NCBI RefSeq assembly: GCF_011752935.1
Contig: NZ_VWWO01000001.1
Coordinates: 1,240,001-1,304,000, forward strand
DNA: 64,000 nt
Source: Chitinophaga sp. Cy-1792
Lineage (GTDB): Bacteria > Bacteroidota > Bacteroidia > Chitinophagales > Chitinophagaceae
Direction of reading: 5' to 3'
Part shown: positions 35,475 to 43,905 of the stretch, piece by piece
Position numbering within the stretch: position 1 is the stretch's first letter
Layout: each line of letters starts with the position of its first letter
Position numbers and translations under genes: made by a program
Notes under the pieces: model-generated
What the model saw: the letters and a program-made list of their open reading frames with translations, nothing else
Told to the model about the DNA's origin: nothing
Database searches by the model: none

Positions 35475-35482
35475 TACCTTTG
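35475..35482 (+). promoter_or_regulatory. -7 promoter element of the YceI gene
   Basis: TACCTTTG, a full TAnnTTTG match, 19 nt upstream of the ATG at 35502. This argues for the ATG at 35502 over the upstream start at 35457, which lies before the promoter. Confidence 0.55.
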
Positions 35483-35501
35483 CAATATAAAATCAACTGT
35501 C

Positions 35502-36050
35502 ATGAAACGCTTCCTGATGCTGGCCCTATGTATGGCATTAAGTATTATCGGATATTCTCAGGATATTGTTACTGCCAAAGGAGCCACGATCTCCTTTTAC
35601 TCATCCGCACCCTTGGAGGATATTGAAGCCAAAAGTACCCAGGCTGTATCTGCTATAAACATCAAAACAAGAGCGATTAACTTCCAGGTACCTATTACTT
35701 CCTTTGAGTTTGAAGAAAGCCTGATGCAGGAGCACTTTAATTCGGAATATATGGAAAGTGGAAAATACCCTAATTCGGTGTTTAACGGGAAAATCACGGA
35801 TAACGTCGACCTGAGTAAGGATGGTACCTATAATGTAACTGTAACCGGTACGCTTAATCTGCATGGGGTTAGTAAAGCCTATACCGTAAAAGCTACGATC
35901 GTAGCCCAGGGCGGTGCGCTCAAAGCTAACGCCAAATTCAATGTGCGACTGGCAGACCATAATATTAAGATCCCAACCATCATTGTAAAGAACATTGCGG
36001 AAGTAGTAGCTGTTACTGTCAATGGTACTTACATGGCAATGGGTAAATAG
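35502..36050 (+). CDS. YceI-family periplasmic protein
   Basis: A 182-residue protein with a signal peptide (cleavage near GYSQ). The rest is a YceI-like lipocalin-type barrel with typical segments NFQVPITSFEF, SGKYPNSVFNGKI and GTLNLHGVSKAYTV. YceI proteins bind polyisoprenoids or other amphiphilic lipids, and roles range from isoprenoid transport to acid stress. The start is ATG 35502: the -7 element at 35475 would lie inside the longer frame from 35457. The next gene begins 53 nt downstream. Confidence 0.9.
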   Translation: MKRFLMLALCMALSIIGYSQDIVTAKGATISFYSSAPLEDIEAKSTQAVSAINIKTRAINFQVPITSFEFEESLMQEHFNSEYMESGKYPNSVFNGKITDNVDLSKDGTYNVTVTGTLNLHGVSKAYTVKATIVAQGGALKANAKFNVRLADHNIKIPTIIVKNIAEVVAVTVNGTYMAMGK

Positions 36051-36103
36051 CTTTTCCCCAATTTCAATAATTCTGCTAGATTTACGTTAAGGAGATAGAT
36101 ACT

Positions 36104-36430
36104 GTGGAAAAAATAAAGGCAACGATCCGGGTAGACTCCCGGCTGGCCGCAGTGGCTGCAAAAAGGATGAAGTCTGAGCGCCTTGCAATGGTAGTAGGAA
36201 CAACTATTCATTTACATGGTACCACCAGGGAAGAATTCCTGTCAGATATCCATTGGGTACGACATGAAGCCTGCCACCTGCATCAATACCGTGAATTCGG
36301 CACTTTTCGCTTCCTGTATTTTTATATTGTAGAATGGATCCGGAAAGGGTACTATAATAATCACTTTGAAGTGGCCGCCAGGGCTGCAGAACGGGATCCC
36401 GGTGTACTGCGGGACGTGGAAATTCTCTAA
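36104..36430 (+). CDS. Small protein with HExxH-like motif
   Basis: A 108-residue protein. A His-Glu-Ala-Cys-His motif (context VRHEACHLHQYREFG, about residues 53-67) matches HExxH zinc sites and sits in a helix-forming segment. A second Glu in FEVAARAAE about 35 residues later could be a third ligand. The arrangement resembles the DUF4157-type metallopeptidase core, but the family name is tentative. The start is GTG with an unusually clear Shine-Dalgarno sequence AAGGAG 9 nt upstream, rare in this phylum. No signal peptide. The gene lies between YceI and apaG on the same strand. Confidence 0.7.
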   Translation: MEKIKATIRVDSRLAAVAAKRMKSERLAMVVGTTIHLHGTTREEFLSDIHWVRHEACHLHQYREFGTFRFLYFYIVEWIRKGYYNNHFEVAARAAERDPGVLRDVEIL

Positions 36431-36492
36431 AAAATCGTTAAAGCAGGAAATTGGCCCGTATTTTTCCTTATTTTTACGTTAAAGGTTGTTAT

Positions 36493-36879
36493 ATGGTAAA
36501 GAAGGTAACAGAAGGAATCACAATCAGCGTGGAAACATTCTACCAACCGGATTATTCAAATCCTATTGGCAGCGAATTTATGTTCGCCTACCGTATTACT
36601 ATTGAAAACAACAATACTTTCCCTATCAAGCTGCTCCGTCGCCACTGGTACATCATCGATTCCAATGGTAACCACCGCGAAGTGGAAGGTGAAGGCGTAG
36701 TAGGGGTACAACCATTACTGGCTCCCGGCGAAACTTATCAGTACGTCTCGGGATCGAACCTCCGCACCGAAATCGGCAAAATGTACGGCACCTACCAGAT
36801 GGAAAACCAGCTGGATAAAAAGCTGTTCGACGTGAAGATTCCGGAATTCCAGATGATTGTACCATTTAAGCTGAACTAG
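36493..36879 (+). CDS. apaG: ApaG-domain protein
   Basis: A 128-residue single-domain protein with the ApaG fold of the fibronectin type III kind. The diagnostic glycine-rich segment EGEGVVGVQPLLAPGE and the following YQYVSGSNL match the family closely. ApaG is linked to Co2+/Mg2+ homeostasis in enterobacteria, but its biochemical role is unknown. The start is ATG 36493; a longer frame from 36451 adds an unsupported tail. It ends in a convergent terminator shared with gldB. Confidence 0.93.
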   Translation: MVKKVTEGITISVETFYQPDYSNPIGSEFMFAYRITIENNNTFPIKLLRRHWYIIDSNGNHREVEGEGVVGVQPLLAPGETYQYVSGSNLRTEIGKMYGTYQMENQLDKKLFDVKIPEFQMIVPFKLN

Positions 36880-36902
36880 TCTTATTTAACTTTATAAAAA
36901 AA

Positions 36903-36940
36903 GACAGGTCCGGCCATATGGTCGGACCTGTCCTTTTATT
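36903..36940. terminator. Bidirectional terminator between apaG and gldB
   Basis: Thirteen-pair stem GACAGGTCCGGCC (36903-36915)/GGTCGGACCTGTC (36920-36932) with one G-T and an ATAT loop, followed by CTTTTATT. On the minus strand the hairpin is followed by a long T-run (complement of 36896-36902). Confidence 0.88.
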
Positions 36941-36950
36941 GACATATCAT

Positions 36951-37988
36951 CTATTTCGGTCTGTATTTCGCCTCGTTAAAGATCTGCATCTGATCTTTGA
37001 TTTCCATCAGTTGCTGCAAACTCAGCTCTGGGTGCTTATCCATGTATTTCTTCACAATCTGCCAGCCTACAAAATTACCAATCTTACCCGGTGAGCCTTC
37101 AGGCATACCCTGTGTAGCAGGGCCATCACCCATAAAATGGCTGATTTCCTGCCAGTCGGTATTATAAAGGAGGTTATTTTGTATGAAGAACTGCCAGATC
37201 ATCTGCTCATTATCATAACACCAGCTTAGCTGTGCTTTCGTATATCCCAGCTTGATAGTATCCGCAGTGTTAGGTAATACTTTATCGAGGAAATACTGCT
37301 GACGGCCGGCATCGATCATCTGGGAAAGCAGGTGACCACCGTCGCGGCCAGCCGGGTACATTTGCTGCTCCAGCACCTGCATGCAGTTGGCGGTGATATA
37401 TTCCGGTGAAAAACGACGGATCATATAATCAGGTAAGTCCTCGATCATATGATATGGCGGGAAATCTTCCCCCATATACATATCAAGGCCAATACCCAGG
37501 ATGGTATCCATCGTTACCGCGCCATAATTGGCGATGCCGGATATGAAAGTAACCACCTGCGGTGTTCTGAATTTAGGAAAATAGTATTTGGTATATTGAA
37601 AGGCCTGTGTCAGCTCTTTTTTTACCGGCTCCAGATTGCCAAACTTCTGTTTTACAGCCACTTGCAGCTGACGGAAGTCCTTGTTGGTCAGAAACAGGTG
37701 CAATTGTTGCAGGATCTGCTGACTACTGTCCGAATAGGCGCCGAGGTTCATAATGTCGGTCATATATACCGGCAGAAACATCGGGTAGGCAGCGTGGAGC
37801 TGCTGCAGGCCTGGCTGAAGATGGTTCGTATCTAACGTAAATAACGCAGAATCAAACCTTTCCGGGCTAACGTTGACGGATATATTACTCACATCAGGAG
37901 CCCTGGGACCGGATTTACAGGCAGCAAATGCCAGAAAAGCCAGCAACAGCCAGCTAAAACGGGTGTGTATATTAGTGTAACTTTGCAT
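36951..37988 (-). CDS. gldB: Gliding-motility lipoprotein GldB
   Basis: A 345-residue lipoprotein. The signal peptide ends in a lipobox with C24 (context AFAACKSG). The body has the GldB pattern, including the YYFP...VVTFISG segment, IGLDMYMGEDFPPY and the C-terminal NFVGWQIVKKYM. GldB is needed for gliding in Flavobacterium johnsoniae, and its neighbour in that genus and here is nadE. It is transcribed alone, divergent from the barrel gene at 38060. Gene clusters with gldF-gldG (25194-27651) support a gliding lifestyle. Confidence 0.95.
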   Translation of the reverse strand: MQSYTNIHTRFSWLLLAFLAFAACKSGPRAPDVSNISVNVSPERFDSALFTLDTNHLQPGLQQLHAAYPMFLPVYMTDIMNLGAYSDSSQQILQQLHLFLTNKDFRQLQVAVKQKFGNLEPVKKELTQAFQYTKYYFPKFRTPQVVTFISGIANYGAVTMDTILGIGLDMYMGEDFPPYHMIEDLPDYMIRRFSPEYITANCMQVLEQQMYPAGRDGGHLLSQMIDAGRQQYFLDKVLPNTADTIKLGYTKAQLSWCYDNEQMIWQFFIQNNLLYNTDWQEISHFMGDGPATQGMPEGSPGKIGNFVGWQIVKKYMDKHPELSLQQLMEIKDQMQIFNEAKYRPK

Positions 37989-38059
37989 CGCTCTTAAAAA
38001 CTGAATAAAGGGTAAATTTATTATTTACCTTGTACTTAAAAAAAGACAATATCCTTAAT

Positions 38060-38746
38060 ATGAAGCGGATTTTATTGCTAATGATGATGTTGGGAGTAGT
38101 GAAAGGGACAATGGCACAGCACAATTATGACAACTTTGGAAAAAGAGTAAGATTGGGTTTTAATCTCGACCCGATGATCTCAATAATGAACCCACAGGAA
38201 TCGGGCGTCTCGCGAACAGGCGCCAAAGCCGGACTGGGATTCGGTCTTATGGCCGACTTCAGCCTGAACCCGGAAGGGAATTATGCCATCGCCTCCGGTT
38301 TTAACGTGGTACTGGGCGGAAGCAAACTGAAATATGATGCCGGTAAAGGACTGAGCGACTATAAAGCTCTGCCTTCGGAATATAATTTTAAGCTGACTCA
38401 TATCCAGATTCCCGTGGCTTTAAAGCTGAAAACCAATGAAAACGATATGGGAATGGCTTTCTGGGGACAATTCGGAACCTATTTCGCGTTCCCGGTTAGC
38501 GCCAGAACGGATGTAACCACCGCCACCCAGACTTTCGATAAGGTGAATATTCTCTCCGATATAAACAGAATCAATATCGGTATGTTAATAGGTGCAGGCG
38601 TAGACTACCGTTTGGGTGATAACCTGACCGGTTCTGTAGGTCTTATTTACCAGAACGGTTTCATCGACGTTACCCGTAACGCCAAATGGAATGATGGCAG
38701 AGTGAATTTAAATAGCTTTGCACTGCGATTAGGTGTTTATTTCTAA
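38060..38746 (+). CDS. Outer-membrane beta-barrel protein (PF13568-like porin family)
   Basis: A 228-residue exported protein with a signal peptide (cleavage likely at TMA|QH). The mature part begins with an amphipathic strand (RVRLGFNLDPM) and contains eight or so alternating strands ending in ALRLGVYF, as in small Bacteroidota barrels of the PF13568 group; PorT of the type IX system belongs to the same group. Start ATG 38060 is chosen over TTG 38030. It lies 20 nt upstream of nadE and divergent from gldB. A link to gliding or secretion is possible from the neighbourhood but unproven. Confidence 0.8.
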   Translation: MKRILLLMMMLGVVKGTMAQHNYDNFGKRVRLGFNLDPMISIMNPQESGVSRTGAKAGLGFGLMADFSLNPEGNYAIASGFNVVLGGSKLKYDAGKGLSDYKALPSEYNFKLTHIQIPVALKLKTNENDMGMAFWGQFGTYFAFPVSARTDVTTATQTFDKVNILSDINRINIGMLIGAGVDYRLGDNLTGSVGLIYQNGFIDVTRNAKWNDGRVNLNSFALRLGVYF

Positions 38747-38753
38747 GCATCAC

Positions 38754-38761
38754 TAATTTTG
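38754..38761 (+). promoter_or_regulatory. -7 promoter element of nadE, next to the start codon
   Basis: TAATTTTG, a full TAnnTTTG match ending 5 nt before the nadE ATG at 38767. If active, the mRNA starts at or very near the ATG. No TTG lies 19 nt upstream. Confidence 0.42.
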
Positions 38762-38766
38762 ATTTT

Positions 38767-40434
38767 ATGAAGATTATACTGGCACAACAGAATTATCATA
38801 TAGGCAATTTCGAACTGAATACTGCTAAAATTATTGAAGGCATTGCTGCCGCTAAGGCGCAGGGCGCCGACCTGGTAGTGTTTTCTGAACTCTCTGTATG
38901 TGGATATCCTCCGCGTGACTTCCTCGAATTCGATGATTTTATCCGCCAGTGTTATGCTGCCATCGATACGATAAAGGCACATGCCACAGATATAGGCGTG
39001 CTGGTTGGTTGTCCGGCGCGTAACGAACAGGCGCAGGGTAAGCATCTGTTCAATGCTGCCTGGTTTCTGCACGAAGGGGAAGTAAAACAGGTTATCCACA
39101 AAACCTTACTCCCCACCTACGATGTATTTGATGAATACCGCTACTTTGAACCTTCCTTCGAATGGAATATTGTTCCGTTCAAAGGCAAAAGGCTGGCGGT
39201 TACCATCTGTGAAGATATCTGGAACCTCGGTGAGAACCTCCTCTACCGCATCTGCCCGATGGATAAACTCATGGAGCAGCAGCCGGACGTAATGATCAAT
39301 CTGAGTGCGTCTCCTTTTGATTACGACCACGACGAAGACAGGAAAGAGATCATTCGTGCGAATGTGCTGAAATACCGCCTGCCGATGTTCTATTGCAATA
39401 CTGTTGGCTCCCAGACAGAAATCGTATTTGACGGTGGTTCCCTGATCTTTGATGCGCAGGGTAATATTGTGAAAGAACTGCCTTACTTCGAAGAGGCCAT
39501 GGGCGGCGCTGAGCTGGAACCCTTGCTGAGTAATGGTAAGCCAGTGGCTGATCAGCCGGTGTTTACGCCGCTGACAGAACTGGTTTTTGACCATAATATC
39601 GATCGTATCTATGATGCGCTGGTGTTGGGTATAAAAGATTATTTTAAGAAGATGGGCTTTACAAAGGCCATCCTCGGGTCTTCCGGTGGTATCGACAGCG
39701 CAGTGACCCTGGCCATCGCCTGCGACGCCCTGGGCAAGGAAAATGTACGTGCCGTACTGATGCCTTCCCCTTATTCTACGGAGCATTCCGTGGACGACGC
39801 TGTCGCGCTGTCCAAAAATCTGGATAATCCATACGATATCATTCGTATCAATAAAATTTATGAAACCTTCCTGGAAACCCTGGAGCCCTATTTCCAGGGG
39901 CTGCCTTTTAATGTGGCAGAGGAAAATACACAGTCTCGCATCAGGGGGAACCTGTTGATGGGATTATCTAATAAATTCGGGTATATCTTATTGAATACCA
40001 GCAATAAAAGTGAGTTATCCACAGGGTATGGCACTTTATATGGAGATATGGCTGGCGGATTGTCCGTTTTAGGGGATGTGTATAAAATGCAGGTGTATGC
40101 GTTGGCAAGATATATTAACAGAGATAAGGAAATTATCCCGGTAAATATTATTGAGAAAGCGCCTTCGGCAGAACTCAGGCCTGGTCAGAAAGATTCTGAT
40201 AGTCTGCCTGATTACGCTGTACTCGACAAACTGCTGTATCAGTACATAGAGCGCCATCAGGGCCCTCGTGAGATTGTTGCACATGGCTTCGACTCAGCTT
40301 TGGTTTCGCGGACCTTAAAGATGGTCAACGCCAATGAATACAAGCGAAATCAGTTCTGTCCTATTATCCGGGTATCTTCAAAAGCCTTTGGCGTGGGTCG
40401 CAGGGTGCCGATAGTAGGAAAATATCTCATATAA
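38767..40434 (+). CDS. nadE: Glutamine-dependent NAD+ synthetase
   Basis: A 555-residue enzyme making NAD+ from deamido-NAD using glutamine-derived ammonia. The N-terminal nitrilase-type glutaminase has the triad E41 (SELSVCGYPPRD), K112 (HKTLLPTYD) and C148 (TICEDIWN). The C-terminal synthetase has the PP-loop LGSSGGIDSAV, with S306-G-G-I-D-S311. Both halves are complete. The neighbouring position to gldB is a known Bacteroidota arrangement. The preceding barrel gene may be co-transcribed, but a promoter element just before the ATG suggests independent transcription. Confidence 0.96.
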   Translation: MKIILAQQNYHIGNFELNTAKIIEGIAAAKAQGADLVVFSELSVCGYPPRDFLEFDDFIRQCYAAIDTIKAHATDIGVLVGCPARNEQAQGKHLFNAAWFLHEGEVKQVIHKTLLPTYDVFDEYRYFEPSFEWNIVPFKGKRLAVTICEDIWNLGENLLYRICPMDKLMEQQPDVMINLSASPFDYDHDEDRKEIIRANVLKYRLPMFYCNTVGSQTEIVFDGGSLIFDAQGNIVKELPYFEEAMGGAELEPLLSNGKPVADQPVFTPLTELVFDHNIDRIYDALVLGIKDYFKKMGFTKAILGSSGGIDSAVTLAIACDALGKENVRAVLMPSPYSTEHSVDDAVALSKNLDNPYDIIRINKIYETFLETLEPYFQGLPFNVAEENTQSRIRGNLLMGLSNKFGYILLNTSNKSELSTGYGTLYGDMAGGLSVLGDVYKMQVYALARYINRDKEIIPVNIIEKAPSAELRPGQKDSDSLPDYAVLDKLLYQYIERHQGPREIVAHGFDSALVSRTLKMVNANEYKRNQFCPIIRVSSKAFGVGRRVPIVGKYLI

Positions 40435-40479
40435 GCCCAGGAAAGTTAGCCTGCTAATGGGCTAACAGCCAAAAGCTTT

Positions 40480-40487
40480 TATATTTG
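40480..40487 (+). promoter_or_regulatory. -7 promoter element of serS
   Basis: TATATTTG, a full TAnnTTTG match, 22 nt before the serS ATG, in the 75-nt gap after nadE. Confidence 0.5.
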
Positions 40488-40509
40488 CTCAAATTTTTAA
40501 TCTGTAATA

Positions 40510-41781
40510 ATGTTACAAGTACCGTTTATACGTCAAAATAAAGAGTTAGTGCTGGAAAGACTGGCACTCAAGAATTTTAAAGAGATAAACCTGGTAGATG
40601 AAGTAATTGCGCTGGACGACAAGCGTAAAAAGCTGACCCTCGAATATGATGAAACCCAGGCACAGGTAAACAGTTTGTCCAAGGAAATTGGTAAACTGAT
40701 GGCCACAGGCAATAAAGAGGCTGGTGAAGAGATGCGTGCGAAAGTAAATGCACTGAAAGAACGCCTGGCTCCTGTAAATGAAGAGCTGAACGCTACTGAA
40801 AAAGAATTGATCGATACATTGGTGAAACTGCCTAACCTGCCGGCAGCGCAGGTGCCAGCAGGTAAAACACCGGAAGATAACGTAGAGGTACGCCGCAACG
40901 GTAACATTCCTGAATTACATGAAGGAGCTGTTCCTCACTGGGACCTCGCAAAAAAATACGACCTGATCGATTTCGAATTGGGTAATAAGATCACCGGTAG
41001 CGGATTCCCTGTGTATAAAAACAAGGGTGCCCGTCTGCAACGCGCTATGATCCAGTATTTCCTGGATTATAACATCAATGCGGGTTACACTGAATATGCA
41101 CCTCCTTACCTGGTTAATGAAGCCAGTGCCTTTGGTACCGGTCAGCTGCCAGACAAAGAAGGCCAGATGTACCACGCCACAGCAGATAATTTCTACCTGA
41201 TCCCAACAGCAGAAGTTCCGGTTACCAACATTTACCGCGACGAGATCCTGAAAGATACCGATCTGCCTGTTCGGATGACTGCCTATACACCATGTTTCCG
41301 CCGTGAAGCCGGTTCTTATGGTAAAGATGTTCGTGGCCTGAACCGTGTTCACCAGTTTGATAAAGTGGAACTCGTTCAGATCGTTCATCCGGAGAAATCT
41401 TTTGAAGCCCTGGATGAAATGGTAGCCCATGTGGAAAGCCTGTTACAATCTTTACAGCTGCCTTATCGTATTCTCCGCCTTTGTGGTGGCGATATGAGCT
41501 TTACCTCTGCTATAACTTACGATTTTGAAGTATATAGCACTGCACAGCAGAAATGGCTGGAAGTGAGCTCTGTGAGCAACTTTGAAAGCTACCAGGCTAA
41601 CCGTATGAAAATCCGTTTTAAGGAAGCCAACGGTAAGCCTCAGCTGACACATACATTAAATGGTAGTTCTTTGGCATTGCCACGTATCATGGCATGTATC
41701 CTGGAAAATAACCAGACTGCGGATGGTATCCATATTCCGGCTGTGCTGCAGGCATATTTTGGTGCGGGTAAAATCCAGTAA
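40510..41781 (+). CDS. serS: Seryl-tRNA synthetase
   Basis: A 423-residue class II synthetase. The N-terminal 110 residues form the antiparallel coiled-coil arm that binds tRNA. The catalytic part carries motif 2 (TPCFRREAGSYG and VHQFDKVE) and motif 3 (SLALPRIMACILENN). It charges tRNA-Ser such as the one at 4888-4974. The start at ATG 40510 gives the standard N terminus (LQVPFIRQN). It has its own promoter element. Confidence 0.97.
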   Translation: MLQVPFIRQNKELVLERLALKNFKEINLVDEVIALDDKRKKLTLEYDETQAQVNSLSKEIGKLMATGNKEAGEEMRAKVNALKERLAPVNEELNATEKELIDTLVKLPNLPAAQVPAGKTPEDNVEVRRNGNIPELHEGAVPHWDLAKKYDLIDFELGNKITGSGFPVYKNKGARLQRAMIQYFLDYNINAGYTEYAPPYLVNEASAFGTGQLPDKEGQMYHATADNFYLIPTAEVPVTNIYRDEILKDTDLPVRMTAYTPCFRREAGSYGKDVRGLNRVHQFDKVELVQIVHPEKSFEALDEMVAHVESLLQSLQLPYRILRLCGGDMSFTSAITYDFEVYSTAQQKWLEVSSVSNFESYQANRMKIRFKEANGKPQLTHTLNGSSLALPRIMACILENNQTADGIHIPAVLQAYFGAGKIQ

Positions 41782-41850
41782 TGATAAATTTCATAAATAT
41801 TAGTAACTTGAGTGTGGTCAAATTAATCTGGTATTACACAAACTAATTTT

Positions 41851-42150
41851 ATGAAAACACTACTCCAGTTAACAGTCATCGCTGTTGTTCTGTGGGGTTG
41901 CAGCAAAAGTTCAACACCATCAGACAGCGCAGCCAAGACGGAAGCTGCTTTCGCAAAATACCCGGATTCTGACGGTAAAACTGTCTTCCGCCAAAATTGC
42001 AACAAGTGCCACGGGTACAGATTGCCAGAAACCCGTACCGCAACACAGTGGCCTGGTATTATTGATAAAATGGCCAGAAAAGCCAAATTAACAGATGACC
42101 AGAAAGCGGCCGTACTGGACTTTGTAAAAACAAATGCTAAAGCATCATAA
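41851..42150 (+). CDS. Small c-type cytochrome lipoprotein
   Basis: A 99-residue exported protein. The signal peptide ends in a lipobox with C17 (context VLWGCSKS), so the protein is membrane-anchored. A heme-binding motif C50-N-K-C53-H54 follows, with DKMARKAKLT supplying a possible Met axial ligand and a helix DQKAAVLDFVKTNAK at the C terminus. This is a minimal mono-heme cytochrome c. It could carry electrons to a terminal oxidase or to a periplasmic reductase; no oxidase gene is adjacent. It ends at the terminator at 42181. Confidence 0.88.
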   Translation: MKTLLQLTVIAVVLWGCSKSSTPSDSAAKTEAAFAKYPDSDGKTVFRQNCNKCHGYRLPETRTATQWPGIIDKMARKAKLTDDQKAAVLDFVKTNAKAS

Positions 42151-42180
42151 TCAACTTTTTTAGTAAGGTTTAAAACAATC

Positions 42181-42207
42181 AGCGACCGGAAACGGTCGCT
42201 TTTTTTA
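42181..42207 (+). terminator. Terminator of the cytochrome gene
   Basis: Perfect 8-bp stem AGCGACCG/CGGTCGCT with a GAAA loop, followed by seven T residues. Confidence 0.93.
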
Positions 42208-42235
42208 TTTTCGTTGCAATAATACCAACTTTGCC

Positions 42236-42772
42236 ATGCGACACTTTTTACCCAACGGGGAAGAACTGGTAATACGTGAGGCAAGACTGAGAGACGCCGC
42301 AAATCTGCTCTCTAACTACCAACGCATGACCACCGAAACAGACTACCTTTTGCTGACACCACAGGAAGCATTGGAGCTGGACGCTGAATCTGAAGAAGCA
42401 TTTATTAAAGCGCACATCGACAAACACCGGCAGCTATTGCTGGTGGCTACCGTAAATGACCGTATCATCGGCGCCGTTAATGTGGATAACACCGGCCATG
42501 ATAAGCGGCCGCATATCGGGGAAATGGGCATTGGCGTGGCCAAAGCCTATCATGGTATGGGCGTAGGCCGCCGCCTGATGACGGCCATGCTACGCTGGGC
42601 CGAACAACACGAAGATATTTCCCTGCTGTACCTGCAGGTGGCTGCCGCCAACGAAAGAGCCATGCAGCTTTACAGGAACTTCGATTTCCACGAGTGCGGG
42701 CGCCTCCCCGATGGTATCCAGCTCCGTCCAGGCATTTACAGCGATCTCGTGACAATGTACAGACGTGTATAA
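42236..42772 (+). CDS. GNAT-family N-acetyltransferase
   Basis: A 178-residue acetyl-CoA dependent transferase. The acetyl-CoA binding motif is HGMGVGRRLM (about 108-117), preceded by strand GEMGIGVAKAY and followed by the motif-B region LYLQVAAANERAMQLYRNF. The fold is complete, and no other domain is present. The substrate (amino acid, peptide, antibiotic, protein N terminus) cannot be told. The gene lies 36 nt after the cytochrome terminator and 50 nt before the moeB-like gene on the same strand. Confidence 0.92.
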   Translation: MRHFLPNGEELVIREARLRDAANLLSNYQRMTTETDYLLLTPQEALELDAESEEAFIKAHIDKHRQLLLVATVNDRIIGAVNVDNTGHDKRPHIGEMGIGVAKAYHGMGVGRRLMTAMLRWAEQHEDISLLYLQVAAANERAMQLYRNFDFHECGRLPDGIQLRPGIYSDLVTMYRRV

Positions 42773-42822
42773 CTATTATTTCGACGCCTGATTTATTACC
42801 TTTAATCCTCAATCAGCTCAAG

Positions 42823-43905
42823 ATGAGATACGACAGGCAAACAAGACTCGAAGGATTTGGACCCGCTAAACAACAATTGCTGCAACAGGCAGCCGTATTG
42901 GTAATTGGCGCCGGCGGACTGGGAGTGCCCGTGCTGCAATACCTGACAGCCATGGGCGTAGGCAGGATCGGCATCGTAGAACATGATACCGTGTCCATCA
43001 CCAACCTGCAAAGACAGGTGCTTTATACCACCGCCGACCAGGGCAAGCCTAAAATTGCTCTGGCTGTGGGCCGCCTCAAACAACTGAACCCTGAAGTTAC
43101 TTTTGATAGCTATGATACCTGGCTCACCACAGCTAATGCATTGTCTATCATAGAGAAATATGATGTGGTAGTAGATTGTACAGATAATTTCGGTACCCGA
43201 TACCTGATCAACGACGCCTGTGTCATTGCCGGCAAACCGCTGGTATATGGGGCTATCTATAAATACGAAGGACAGGTAAGCGTTTTCAATTATGAAGATG
43301 GCGCCACCTACCGCTGTATTTTCCCTGAGGCGCCCGCGCCTGGCGAAATGCTTAACTGTAGCGAAATTGGGGTGTTAGGTGTGCTGCCTGGCATCATCGG
43401 CACCTATCAGGCCAACGAAGTCGTGAAAATCATTACCGGTATCGGTACTCCTTTAAAAAATCAATTAATGACGATAGATACGCTGCATAATACACAGCAT
43501 ATCTTCAATATAAAAGCTGTGGAAGAGAATAAAAAAATTGCTGCGTTACAACCAGATTATGCCCAGGACGTATGTGAGATTACCGGTGTACAATCTTTGT
43601 CTGTACAGCAACTGGAGGCCTGGAGAAATGCAGGTAAAGAATTTTTATTGTTAGATGTTCGTGAAGAAGATGAGTGGGAGATCTGTCATATAGATAATTC
43701 CCTGCTGATGCCGATGGGAACGGTGATACAATCTTTTCCGAAGATAACACTGAAAGGCCCCGTGGCGGTGCTTTGTCATCATGGGATGCGGAGCCGTGCG
43801 GTGGCGCAGCGCCTCACAGAAATGGGCGTTAAAAATGTATATAATGTGGAAGGTGGCATTCATGCCTGGGCCTGTGCAATAGATGATACTATGGCAACTT
43901 ATTAA
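42823..43905 (+). CDS. moeB: MoeB/ThiF-type adenylyltransferase fused to a rhodanese domain
   Basis: A 360-residue protein. Residues 1-250 form an E1-like adenylation domain with the ATP loop VIGAGGLGVPV (about 31-41), the DCTDNF motif and a Cys in LNCSEIGVLGVLPG. The C-terminal 90 residues are a rhodanese domain with LLDVREEDEW and active-site loop CHHGMRS. It should activate the MoaD C terminus as acyl-adenylate and help transfer sulfur, linking cysteine desulfurase to molybdopterin synthase; a thiamine ThiS role is the alternative. The start is ATG 42823; an upstream start would overlap the acetyltransferase. It overlaps the TauE/SafE gene by 23 nt, so these two are translationally coupled. 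Confidence 0.9.
   Translation: MRYDRQTRLEGFGPAKQQLLQQAAVLVIGAGGLGVPVLQYLTAMGVGRIGIVEHDTVSITNLQRQVLYTTADQGKPKIALAVGRLKQLNPEVTFDSYDTWLTTANALSIIEKYDVVVDCTDNFGTRYLINDACVIAGKPLVYGAIYKYEGQVSVFNYEDGATYRCIFPEAPAPGEMLNCSEIGVLGVLPGIIGTYQANEVVKIITGIGTPLKNQLMTIDTLHNTQHIFNIKAVEENKKIAALQPDYAQDVCEITGVQSLSVQQLEAWRNAGKEFLLLDVREEDEWEICHIDNSLLMPMGTVIQSFPKITLKGPVAVLCHHGMRSRAVAQRLTEMGVKNVYNVEGGIHAWACAIDDTMATY

Noticed and set aside
42227..42236. CAACTTTG before the acetyltransferase as a -7 promoter box
   Set aside because: It lacks the invariant TA and would place the start inside the coding region.
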